A stretch of DNA of 64,000 bases from an uncultured Dysosmobacter sp. (lineage in GTDB: Bacteria; Bacillota; Clostridia; Oscillospirales; Oscillospiraceae), in NCBI GenBank assembly GCA_934565855.1, contig CAKTIO010000002.1:375478-439477 (forward strand), written 5' to 3'. A model generated the notes under the pieces. That model did not search any database. It saw only the letters and a list, made by a program, of their open reading frames with translations, and was not told where the DNA came from. Shown in pieces: positions 17,344 through 24,530 of this stretch; the first letter of the stretch is position 1, and the number at the start of each line of letters is the position of its first letter. The translations under genes and the position numbers were made by a program.

Positions 17344-17425
17344 TCCTTTCCGCTGCCCGTTCCCGTTGGGGTCAGCGTTTGGGTCAAGGAAAAGCACAAC
17401 TGTGAAATGAGAACTTATGAAAAAC

Positions 17426-17461
17426 AAAACTCCTCGAAATCAGACGATTTCGAGGAGTTTT
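17426..17461 (-). terminator. tRNA-type terminator hairpin at the A/B junction
   Basis: AAAACTCCTCGAAATC, loop AGAC, GATTTCGAGGAGTTTT: a perfect 16-bp-arm hairpin. The same hairpin lies beside the working tRNA at 26788-26823. Each element thus appears to bring its own terminator for the tRNA that it rebuilds. Confidence 0.75.
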
Positions 17462-17505
17462 GGTACGCCGTGAGGGATTCGAACCCCCGGCCTTCTGGTC
17501 CGTAG
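17444..17505. repeat. att core copy 2 (junction of elements A and B)
   Basis: Identical 62 bp to the cores at 15263-15324 and 26806-26867. It forms the right border of element A and the left border of element B. Only the 3' half of tRNA-Arg is present. Confidence 0.9.
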
Positions 17506-17723
17506 GTTGTCTCAAGGGCGAAGCGGAGCCGTTTCGGCTCCGTTTTGCCCTTTTTGCCACTATTCGCTCGACGGATTTCCATTATTTCCGTCCGGACATA
17601 CCCGCTCCAATTCCATTCTGGGTCAAAAGTGGGTCAGCGGAAATTTTATGGTGGTGCTTTGAAGACATTTGTGAGAGTGTCCCCAGCGAGAAAGAAGGTC
17701 AAAGTTCCACATTGTCAGTGGCG

Positions 17724-17808
17724 AAAAGCGGTGCATATTTTGCTCCGCTATAGTCAATAAAAGGGCTTTCTGGCGATGTAAAAGTTGCGCCGCCATAAGC
17801 AAAGATAT
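17724..17808. repeat. Conserved integrase-upstream repeat, copy 3 (isolated)
   Basis: AAAAGCGGTGCATATTTTG through GCCGCCATAAGCAAAGAT matches the inner part of the blocks at 15985 and 25347, but no integrase follows. It suggests the left end of element B was built by recombination between related elements. The surrounding 17640-17880 shows no convincing gene. Confidence 0.6.
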
Positions 17809-17884
17809 GACTGTATGGACTGGACACTGTTGCTCTTGAAACTCTTTTACATGGCAGACGGGAACGGGGAACAGTACTTGCATT

Positions 17885-18010
17885 ATGAAAGAATTCTCGA
17901 TGGTAACAGATGTGGCAGGAATGTACCAGCCGCCGCATTCTGCGATACTGCCGGTAGTCTATGACGGGGATAATGGGAATCTGCGACACTTGATTGACCT
18001 CCAAAAATGA
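17885..18010 (+). CDS. Possible small protein or gene fragment, 41 residues
   Basis: ATG at 17885 to TGA at 18010, 41 residues beginning MKEFSMVTDVAGMYQPP and ending in RHLIDLQK. The ribosome site is poor. The composition looks protein-like and may be the leftover of a larger mobile-element gene. I do not recognise a family. Confidence 0.3.
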   Translation: MKEFSMVTDVAGMYQPPHSAILPVVYDGDNGNLRHLIDLQK

Positions 18011-18023
18011 AATTAGCGTGAAT

Positions 18024-18067
18024 TGTTCGTGCAAAGCATTGATTTCTTCGTGCGAACAGCATATACT
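18024..18067 (+). promoter_or_regulatory. Promoter and probable operator of the relB/yafQ-type pair
   Basis: TTGATT at 18039-18044, 17-bp spacer, TATACT at 18062-18067. Inverted repeat TGTTCG (18024-18029) / CGAACA (18053-18058) and a TTCGTGC direct repeat (18026-18032, 18047-18053) overlap the promoter. This is the usual place for autorepression by an antitoxin such as RelB/DinJ (inference). Confidence 0.6.
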
Positions 18068-18097
18068 ATACTCACCAGCAGGAAAGGAGATGGTTTT

Positions 18098-18376
18098 ATG
18101 GCTGGCTCCACCACGAATATCAGCATCCGCATGGATTCGGATTTGAAAACACAGGCCGATGAATTTTTTGGAGAACTCGGCATGAACCTGTCCACGGCGT
18201 TCAATATCTTTGTCCGCCAGTCGCTCCGCGAGGGCCGTATCCCGTTTGACATTTCTCTCAATCAGCCCAACAAGGAAACGATTGCCGCCATGTTGGAGGC
18301 AGAAAGGATTGCAAAAGATCCGTCCGTGAAAGGGTACAACGATCTGGATGAACTCTTTGCAGACCTGAAAGCATGA
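18098..18376 (+). CDS. RelB/DinJ family antitoxin
   Basis: 92 residues from ATG 18098, which follows GGAAAGGAGATGG; a longer frame upstream is unlikely because it would cover the promoter. Ribbon-helix-helix N-terminus TTNISIRMDSDLKTQADEFFGELGMNLSTAFNIFVRQSLREG, then IPFDI, matches RelB/DinJ. The C-terminal part (ETIAAMLEAERIAKDPSVKGYNDLDELFADLKA) is the toxin-wrapping segment. Binds DNA and neutralises the toxin encoded by the next gene, whose start overlaps its stop by ATGA. Confidence 0.95.
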   Translation: MAGSTTNISIRMDSDLKTQADEFFGELGMNLSTAFNIFVRQSLREGRIPFDISLNQPNKETIAAMLEAERIAKDPSVKGYNDLDELFADLKA

Positions 18377-18663
18377 GAAAAACAAAATACACCGTTAAGC
18401 CCACCACACAGTTCAAAAAGGATTTCAAGTTGGCGATGAAGCGCGGCCTGAAAATCGAGCTGCTGGAGGAAGTGATCGCCGCCCTTGCAATGGGCGAAAC
18501 ACTCCCCGAAAAGCACAAGGATCACGCGCTGACCGGAAATTGGGTTGGACACCGTGAGTGTCACGTCCTCCCGGATTGGCTGTTGATCTACCGCATCGAG
18601 GATGAGGTGCTGGTGCTGACCTTATCCCGCACCGGAACGCACAGCGACCTGTTCGGAAAATAA
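18373..18663 (+). CDS. YafQ family type II toxin (ribosome-dependent mRNA interferase)
   Basis: 96 residues. KYTVKPTTQFKKDFKLAMKRG opens the fold. The C-terminal half has HKDHALTGNWVGHRECHVLPDWLLIYRIEDEVLVLTLSRTGTHSDLF, which holds the His, Asp, Trp, His and Phe positions known in E. coli YafQ. Forms a complex with the RelB/DinJ-like antitoxin, 4-nt overlap. In element B it may stabilise the integrated DNA (inference). An intrinsic terminator follows at 18671. Confidence 0.95.
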   Translation: MRKTKYTVKPTTQFKKDFKLAMKRGLKIELLEEVIAALAMGETLPEKHKDHALTGNWVGHRECHVLPDWLLIYRIEDEVLVLTLSRTGTHSDLFGK

Positions 18664-18670
18664 CGCCTGC

Positions 18671-18705
18671 CGCCGTATGGAAGTCATTCTGTACGGCGTT
18701 TTTCC
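18671..18705 (+). terminator. Terminator after the toxin gene
   Basis: CGCCGTA and TACGGCG arms around a 17-nt loop, then TTTTT. Confidence 0.7.
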
Positions 18706-18964
18706 AAGTTTAGCGGATTATTTTGAGGTCCGGCCCATGAGCCCGTGGTTTCCCATTCTCCCTGTGGACTATGAATTATTCAGTAAAATTACCTGCGCGG
18801 CCGTGGAGGCAAGGAATCAGAAAATTCAAAAAAGCGCAAATGATTGATTTTGAGAGGCTGTCTGTGTCATCTTGGTACAGGCAGCCTTTTGCGTTGAGAG
18901 GGAGTAAGGGGGAATAGTGTGTGGGAAGGATTTTGTCATAAGAATGTAAAACCTGCTAAAATGA

Positions 18965-18994
18965 TTGACAATTACCATGGCCGTATATTATAGT
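18965..18994 (+). promoter_or_regulatory. Promoter before the 38-codon ORF and LRR gene
   Basis: TTGACA at 18965-18970 and TATAGT at about 18989-18994 (18-bp spacer), immediately followed by the ribosome site AAGGGAGGTG of the small ORF. It may also serve the leucine-rich-repeat gene 180 bp downstream, as no terminator is evident between them. Confidence 0.6.
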
Positions 18995-19009
18995 AAGGGA
19001 GGTGTGAAA

Positions 19010-19126
19010 ATGAAACCAAGGAGGATTTTTGCCTATGGGTTAGATTTCTCTAACTATAAAGCTGGCTTGTGGCTGCCGATACATATTTTCCGCAGATTCC
19101 CGCTGTATCTGGCAGGCATAGCGTAA
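19010..19126 (+). CDS. Small ORF of 38 codons upstream of the LRR gene
   Basis: ATG at 19010 behind a strong AAGGGAGGTG and a good promoter, TAA at 19124. The product begins MKPRRIFAYGLDFSNYK, is basic, and has an amphipathic aromatic C-terminal half (GLWLPIHIFRRFPLYLAGIA). One of the three GTTAG-N6-CTAAC palindromes lies inside it (19039-19054). It could be a real micropeptide, a regulatory leader peptide, or the truncated start of a lost gene. I do not recognise a family. Confidence 0.45.
   Translation: MKPRRIFAYGLDFSNYKAGLWLPIHIFRRFPLYLAGIA
19039..19054. promoter_or_regulatory. Palindrome GTTAG-N6-CTAAC, site 1
   Basis: GTTAGATTTCTCTAAC, with arms extending to GTTAGA/TCTAAC. First of three like sites within 210 bp; lies inside the 38-codon ORF. 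Confidence 0.55.
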
Positions 19127-19170
19127 AAGCAGACTGCCTCAGTTCGCTGAGGTCACTTTTTGAGACACTA

Positions 19171-19186
19171 GTTAGATTGCTCTAAC
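19171..19186. promoter_or_regulatory. Palindrome GTTAG-N6-CTAAC, site 2
   Basis: GTTAGATTGCTCTAAC, with arms extended by one more pair on each side (A...T). Confidence 0.6.
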
Positions 19187-19231
19187 TAATGCGCTGAAAC
19201 CAAGGGAGACTGCGGCCTTTTATCACCGGCG

Positions 19232-19247
19232 GTTAGAGTACGCTAAC
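19232..19247. promoter_or_regulatory. Palindrome GTTAG-N6-CTAAC, site 3
   Basis: GTTAGAGTACGCTAAC, 59 bp before the GTG start region of the leucine-rich-repeat gene. Confidence 0.6.
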
Positions 19248-19305
19248 TAGCGGCGAAATACAATGACCATTTTAATATGACAATCGACAAAAAAGGAGGA
19301 ACTTT

Positions 19306-22300
19306 GTGAAAAATAAAAAGATGCAGCGTATTTTAGCGGCGGCGCTGTCGGCACAGCTGATGGTTTCCTGCATGGGAACGGCTGTGTTTGCAACAGATAA
19401 TACGTTTGATAGTGATGGCTTAACTTATAAGGTTCTGTCGGAGCCGGCAGATAATACGCCGGGAACGGTTCAGGTGGGCAACGGCTGGGGGTCCGTGAGT
19501 ACCAACAAATCCAATGTTGTCATCCCGGAGACTGTAAAAGATGGCGATGATACTTACACGGTCGTTTCGATCGCGCCAAACGCTTTTAGTAACTCGTCTG
19601 GCGATCTCAGCATTAGCAGTGTAGAGATCCCGGCTACCGTTACCGCCATTGGTAAATCCGCATTTTCTGACTTGACCTCTCTGACCAGTGTCACCTTTGC
19701 AGAGGGCAGTCAGTTAAAGTCTATCGGAGATAATGCGTTTGACACGACCAGATTTAGTTCCATTACACTCCCTGCTTCTCTGGAAACCATTGGCGAAGAA
19801 GCCTTTAAAAATTGCACATATCTAAACTCCGTAACAATGCAGGAAGGTGTCACTTCGATTGGTAACAGTGCATTTTCCAGAGACAGCTATCTGAGCTCCA
19901 TTACATTGCCGGCCAGCTTGACAGAACTGGGCAGCAACGTATTTGATAGTTGTACATATTTGAAAACAATTGCGGTTGCAGGCGAAAGTACCGCCTTTTC
20001 CAGCGAGGATGGCGTGCTGTTCTCCAAGGACAAAAGTACACTGGTTACCTATCCCGCCGGAAAGACCGATGCAGATTATACGGCTCCCGCTTCTGTGATG
20101 GCCGTAGGCGATTATGCGTTTGCAAACAACACGAAAATTCAGAATGTGGTTTTGCCGGACGGAGTGAAAACGCTGGGGAAATATGCGTTCTCCAAGGCAA
20201 CGAATTTAACAACTCTGAACTTGGGAACCAGTCTGGAAACGATTGGAACACTGGCGTTCTGGAACTGCTCCAAGTTAGAGAGTCTGACTATTCCGGCTAC
20301 TGTGACAGAAATCGGCAGTACGGCATTTTATAATTGCTATGATACCAAATTTATTGTGCCTTCCGAAGAATTGAAGGCCATGGTGAAAACCGCCGGCGCC
20401 TCTGAGGACAACATTACGGTCGTTGCGCCGTCTGCCGATGTGACCTTTGCCGTGGATGGTGTAACCTACAAGGTTCTGACGGAGCCTGCGGATGGCCAGA
20501 ACGGCAACGTGCAGATCGGTGACGGCGACAATGCTGCCGCGCCCTCCGCTACCGGCACGCTGACCATTCCGGCCACTGTGGAGAGCGACGGAAAGACATA
20601 TCATGTTGTTTCTGTGGCAGACAGGGCATTTATGGATTCCAAGATCACCGGGATTACGCTGCCGGATGGTATCACCACCATTGGAGATCATGCGTTCCGC
20701 AGTTCCGCACTGACTGGTTTCACCATGCCTTCTGCCGTAACGGAGATTGGTGTATATAGCTTCTGCGATACGGCGAGTATGAGCAGCATTACGCTTTCGT
20801 CCAATCTGACTAAGATTGCTGCCAATTCGTTTTCCGGCAGCGGTCTGCGGACCATTGCAATTCCGGAAGGTGTGACGGAGATCGACACACTGGCATTTTA
20901 TTCCTGCGGCAGCCTGCAAACCGTGTCTTTGCCGGCCAGTCTGGTGACCATTCAGAAACAGGCGTTCTGGTCGAACGAAGCACTTCGGGAAGTTACCATT
21001 GCAGAAAACAGTCAGCTGCAGACCATTGGTGAAATCGCTTTCCAGTGGTGCAGTACCTTGAAAAGCATTCAGTTGCCGGATACCCTGAAAGAAATTGACA
21101 AAGAAGCGTTCAGCAACTGCACCTCTTTGACGGATATTGGCCTGACGGAGAACAGCCAGTTGGAGCGCCTTGGAGACAGTGCTTTTGCCTCTACGAAACT
21201 CATCAGTTTCTATTATCCCGCAACGTTACAGACCATCGGTGAAAATATTTTGAACGGCTGCACCTCTCTGGCAGAGATCAAGGTTGCAGAGAATCAACCG
21301 GATTATAAGTCCGTCGATGGCGTGCTGTTCAATAAAGATGGCACCACACTGATCCGGTATCCTGCAAACCGGAAAGCGGCGGAGTACACCACGCCCGCAG
21401 GGGTCAAGACCATCGGCAGCTACGCATTTCAGGGGACCTCCTCCCGCCTGAAGGATATTGCGATTGGGGAGGGCGTTGAAACCATCAAGGCATTTGCGTT
21501 CCAGAATTCAGAGGCAGAAAGCATTACCATTGCCGATACGGTAACCTCTATGGAAAAGCTGTGTTTCTACGGCTGCCCGTATCTGGAAACCGTAAAACTC
21601 TCCTCCGGCATGGACACACTGGTCACAAGCGCCTTTTGGAACTGCGAAAGCCTGAGTGCGCTTCAGATTCCTGCTTCTGTAAGCACGATTGAATCCAGTG
21701 CAGTTGGGAATTGCCAGAAGCTCGAATCCATTGAAATTCTGAGTGAAAATCTGACTTCCGTCAGCAGCAACGCATTTTCTAACCTTTCTTCTGCCCTGAC
21801 AGTTACCGTTGCCAATGAAGCGGCAAGGGCTCTGGTGGTTGCCAGCGGCATCAGCGAAGATCAGGTGATTGTCAAGAGCGTTACGCCGCCTGAACCCAGC
21901 GGTTCTGCCTTTACCGTCAACGGCGTTCTCTATCAGATTATCACGGACCCCGCAGATGGAAAGAACGGCACCGTGCAGATCGGTGATGGCAAGAATGGCA
22001 TCACGGCCAGCGGCGTGGTGACGATTCCTGCCGTTATCCAGAATGGTGGCAATTCCTATGACGTGGTTTCTGTTGCGTCCAATGCCCTGAAAGACAGCGC
22101 GGTTACGGAACTGCACCTGCCCGCCAGCATTAAAACACTGGCCGATCAGGCCCTGTATGAAGCACCTGAACTGACCGTTTTTGAGATTCCCTCCGGTGTG
22201 GAGATCATTGGGGTGAACGCAATTGCCGGCTGCGCCAAACTGAAGTCCATTACCTACCAGTCTGGCAGCAGCCTGAAGAAGCTGGGTAATGGCGCCCTGA

Positions 22301-23289
22301 GCGACAACCCGATTCTGGAAACCATTGCTCTGCCCAATACGCTGGTGGATATCGGTACGCACACGATGTTCTATAACTACAAGCTTCGGGAGGTCGCCTT
22401 CCAGGAGGGAGCCACGTGGACTGAGCTGCCGACGGGCACCTTCCAGCGTGATAGCGCCTTGGAGCGTGTGACTCTGCCTTCTTCCGTAACGGCAATCGGG
22501 GAAGATGCATTCTGGAACTGCAATGCTCTGGCACAGATCGATCTTTCCCATGTGGACGAGATTGGCGCAAAGGCTTTCTATCACTGCACCACTTTGAAGA
22601 CCATTACCCTCAGCGACAGCCTTGAAAAGCTGGAGGGCGGAACCTTTGAAGGCTGCACTGGCCTTACCTCGGTGCATCTTGGAACCGGGCTGAAAACGCT
22701 GGGTGACCTGCGGCAGACCGGAGAAGATGCTCTGACCGGTGTCTTTGAGGGCTGCACCTCCTTGACCAGCATCCGGATTCCCGCGGCAACCACGGTGATC
22801 GGCAAGAACGCATTCAAGGATTGCACTGCACTGAGCAAGATCACCATTCTGGCCTCCGCTCTAAGCGAGGTCGGCGCCAATCCGTTCTATGGTTTGGCAG
22901 ATGATTACATGATCACGGTCCAGAATGAGGACGTGAAGAATACGCTGGTCAACGTCGCATTGGTTGAGTCTTCTCACATTCAGGTTGGTATCAGCGAAGA
23001 TCCCACGGCCCCCAAGGTTGCTTTGACGGATCAGGGCAGCGGCGGCCTCGGCAAGCTGGCGCAGGTCACGGTCACAAACGGCCAGAGCGGATACTATCTG
23101 CTGGTGCAGATCACCAATGGGGCCGGAGTCAATTCCGTGTACGCTGTGCCCGTCCCGCAGACCGGGGCTATGAATATCTCTTACGCCAGCGGCAGCCATA
23201 TTCAGGTGTGGCTGACGGAGCGCCAGCCGGAAATGACCGCCGGAACACCCAACGCAGGCGGTCAGGTGTTCGGCTCCGCCTCGCTGTAA
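19306..23289 (+). CDS. BspA-type leucine-rich-repeat surface protein (LRR_5), 1327 residues
   Basis: GTG start at 19306 behind AAAAGGAGG. Sec signal peptide at about 1-29 (ending GTAVFAT). The rest is built of three modules. Each opens with a short domain, (L/V)TYKVL-(S/T)EPAD-G-VQ-IGDG (about residues 41, 385 and 874), followed by a long array of TpLRR/BspA repeats with the pattern L-x-x-I-x-(I/L)-P-x-(S/T)(V/L)-x-x-I-G-x-x-A-F-x-x-C. The C-terminus (about 1240-1327) is repeat-free with no own cell-wall anchor such as LPXTG. The family mediates adhesion in oral and gut bacteria (established for BspA). Anchoring may depend on the SLH protein encoded next. Confidence 0.93.
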   Translation: MKNKKMQRILAAALSAQLMVSCMGTAVFATDNTFDSDGLTYKVLSEPADNTPGTVQVGNGWGSVSTNKSNVVIPETVKDGDDTYTVVSIAPNAFSNSSGDLSISSVEIPATVTAIGKSAFSDLTSLTSVTFAEGSQLKSIGDNAFDTTRFSSITLPASLETIGEEAFKNCTYLNSVTMQEGVTSIGNSAFSRDSYLSSITLPASLTELGSNVFDSCTYLKTIAVAGESTAFSSEDGVLFSKDKSTLVTYPAGKTDADYTAPASVMAVGDYAFANNTKIQNVVLPDGVKTLGKYAFSKATNLTTLNLGTSLETIGTLAFWNCSKLESLTIPATVTEIGSTAFYNCYDTKFIVPSEELKAMVKTAGASEDNITVVAPSADVTFAVDGVTYKVLTEPADGQNGNVQIGDGDNAAAPSATGTLTIPATVESDGKTYHVVSVADRAFMDSKITGITLPDGITTIGDHAFRSSALTGFTMPSAVTEIGVYSFCDTASMSSITLSSNLTKIAANSFSGSGLRTIAIPEGVTEIDTLAFYSCGSLQTVSLPASLVTIQKQAFWSNEALREVTIAENSQLQTIGEIAFQWCSTLKSIQLPDTLKEIDKEAFSNCTSLTDIGLTENSQLERLGDSAFASTKLISFYYPATLQTIGENILNGCTSLAEIKVAENQPDYKSVDGVLFNKDGTTLIRYPANRKAAEYTTPAGVKTIGSYAFQGTSSRLKDIAIGEGVETIKAFAFQNSEAESITIADTVTSMEKLCFYGCPYLETVKLSSGMDTLVTSAFWNCESLSALQIPASVSTIESSAVGNCQKLESIEILSENLTSVSSNAFSNLSSALTVTVANEAARALVVASGISEDQVIVKSVTPPEPSGSAFTVNGVLYQIITDPADGKNGTVQIGDGKNGITASGVVTIPAVIQNGGNSYDVVSVASNALKDSAVTELHLPASIKTLADQALYEAPELTVFEIPSGVEIIGVNAIAGCAKLKSITYQSGSSLKKLGNGALSDNPILETIALPNTLVDIGTHTMFYNYKLREVAFQEGATWTELPTGTFQRDSALERVTLPSSVTAIGEDAFWNCNALAQIDLSHVDEIGAKAFYHCTTLKTITLSDSLEKLEGGTFEGCTGLTSVHLGTGLKTLGDLRQTGEDALTGVFEGCTSLTSIRIPAATTVIGKNAFKDCTALSKITILASALSEVGANPFYGLADDYMITVQNEDVKNTLVNVALVESSHIQVGISEDPTAPKVALTDQGSGGLGKLAQVTVTNGQSGYYLLVQITNGAGVNSVYAVPVPQTGAMNISYASGSHIQVWLTERQPEMTAGTPNAGGQVFGSASL

Positions 23290-23305
23290 GGATGGGGGAG
23301 TGTTC

Positions 23306-24478
23306 ATGAAAACAACTTGCAAACAAGCGGCGTCCCTCTTTACGGGACTCATTTTAGCCGTTCTGCTTCTGACGATTTCCGCCTTTGCGGCAGAGCCCAG
23401 TGTGCAGGCAACTTACGGTAACGGTACCGTTACCGTATCCGCCCAAAGTCTTTGGGCGGATACGGAATATCATCTGATTTCCGTACAAAAAAGCGATTCT
23501 GTAGTGGCGCTGAAAAGCGGCAGTACAAACGGTTCCGGCATTATGAGCCTTCAAATCCCCACCGGAACGCTGGAAAATGGAACCTATCAGGTCTATATCT
23601 TCAAAAATGAGGACGGCTCTGTTGCGGCCAGTGGCAGCTTTACTGTACGGAGCAGCAATTCCAACAGCAGTTCCGGCTCCAACTCTTCCGGTTCCGGTGA
23701 CAGCAACTACACTGTCTCGATTCCCGGTACGAAAAACGGTGATGTAAGCGTTACACCCAAGAATGCCTCCAAGGGGGATACCGTGACCGTTACGGTAAAG
23801 CCTGACAGCGGGTATGAGTTGGGGATGATCTCAGTAAAGGATGCCAGCGGAAACACTGTGAAGCTTACCGATAAGGGTGATGGAACATATACCTTTACCA
23901 TGCCCGGCTCCATGGTGACAATTTCCGCAGAGTTTGTTGAAGCACAGGCGGGTTCCACTTTTGCGGATGTTCCGAGTAGCGCGTATTATGCCAAGGCTGT
24001 GAAATGGGCCGTAAAGAACGGCATTACCAACGGAAAGGCCAATGGCCTGTTTGGCGCCAATGATCCTTGCACCCGGGGCCAGATCGTCACGTTCCTCTGG
24101 CGGGCCGCTGGCAGTTCGGAGCCGAAGAGCACCGCCAGCTTCACCGATGTCCCCGCTGACGCTTATTACGCCAAGGCCGTGGCGTGGGCCATTGAAAACG
24201 GCATCACCCTGGGCACCACGGATACCACGTTCAGCCCGGATGCCGCCTGCACGAGAGCCCAAAGTGTGACGTTCCTGTACCGGGCCCTGGGCAAGCTGGC
24301 TGGCAGCAAGGCCGCGTTCAGCGACGTCCCCGCCGGTAGCTATTATGCCGACGCGGTGGCCTGGGCGGTGGAGAACGGCGTGACTAACGGCACCACCGAC
24401 ACCACGTTCAGCCCCAACAACGGCTGCACCCGTGCCCAGATCGTCACGTTCCTCTATCGTGCCTATCAGAGCAAGTAA
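23306..24478 (+). CDS. SLH-domain cell-surface protein
   Basis: 390 residues from ATG 23306 (GATGGGGGAG before it). Signal peptide 1-30 (TISAFAAEP), a beta domain (about 31-120), a Ser/Asn/Gly linker, a bacterial-repeat domain (about 140-215, GDVSVTPKNASKGDTVTVTV and YTFTMPGSMVTISAEF), and three S-layer homology domains to the end (FADVPSSAYYAKAVKWAVKNGI, FTDVPADAYYAKAVAWAIENGI, FSDVPAGSYYADAVAWAVENGV). SLH triads bind secondary cell-wall polymers. Lies 16 bp after the LRR gene and is surely cotranscribed. The DNA for residues about 37-54 contains two overlapping perfect palindromes. Confidence 0.93.
   Translation: MKTTCKQAASLFTGLILAVLLLTISAFAAEPSVQATYGNGTVTVSAQSLWADTEYHLISVQKSDSVVALKSGSTNGSGIMSLQIPTGTLENGTYQVYIFKNEDGSVAASGSFTVRSSNSNSSSGSNSSGSGDSNYTVSIPGTKNGDVSVTPKNASKGDTVTVTVKPDSGYELGMISVKDASGNTVKLTDKGDGTYTFTMPGSMVTISAEFVEAQAGSTFADVPSSAYYAKAVKWAVKNGITNGKANGLFGANDPCTRGQIVTFLWRAAGSSEPKSTASFTDVPADAYYAKAVAWAIENGITLGTTDTTFSPDAACTRAQSVTFLYRALGKLAGSKAAFSDVPAGSYYADAVAWAVENGVTNGTTDTTFSPNNGCTRAQIVTFLYRAYQSK
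23414..23465. repeat. Two overlapping perfect palindromes inside the SLH gene
   Basis: 23414-23437 is a perfect 24-bp palindrome (arms TACGGTAACGGT / ACCGTTACCGTA). 23433-23465 is an inverted repeat with 16-bp arms (CCGTATCCGCCCAAAG / CTTTGGGCGGATACGG) and a single-base centre at 23449. They overlap by 5 bp and lie wholly in coding sequence. Confidence 0.9.
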
Positions 24479-24500
24479 GGGAAATACAGACAAAAGCGAA

Positions 24501-24530
24501 AGAACCAGCGGGTTGCCCGCTGGTTCTTCC
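24501..24530 (+). terminator. Hairpin after the SLH gene
   Basis: AGAACCAGCGGG TT(G) CCCGCTGGTTCT, 22 bp after the stop; T run short, so termination strength is uncertain. Confidence 0.65.

Larger units (their letters stand above)
15325..17505 (+). mobile_element. Integrative element A (remnant, about 2.2 kb)
   Basis: Bounded by identical 62-bp att cores in a tRNA-Arg gene. Left end: a hairpin at 15335-15369 (GGGCGAATCGGAGCC / GGCTCCGATTTGCCC) and two TGGGTCA repeats at 15439-15445 and 15450-15456. Right end: an intact tyrosine integrase, then TGGGGTCA (17367-17374) and TTGGGTCA (17379-17386). Contents are only a 5'-truncated dehydrogenase gene and the integrase; no transfer, replication or excisionase genes are visible. 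The left and right ends are closely similar to those of element B, so both belong to one family. It is probably a deletion derivative of a larger element. Confidence 0.8.
18664..19009 (+). other. Intergenic stretch with possible gene remnant and a second terminator
   Basis: After the toxin terminator an open frame runs through 18737-18847 (from MSPWFPILPVDYELF to a TGA). It has no ribosome site and reads open upstream, so it looks like the C-terminal end of a lost gene. It is followed by a hairpin (AGGCTGTCTGT / ACAGGCAGCCT, about 18855-18887, then TTTT). From 18890 to 18960 I see nothing beyond G-rich sequence before the next promoter. Confidence 0.4.

Noticed and set aside
21508..22677. 389-codon minus frame within the LRR gene
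   Set aside because: Shadow of the repetitive LRR coding sequence.
19306..23289. CRISPR or tandem DNA repeat array
   Set aside because: The periodicity is that of leucine-rich repeats at protein level; no exact, evenly spaced DNA repeats. No CRISPR array seen anywhere in the window.
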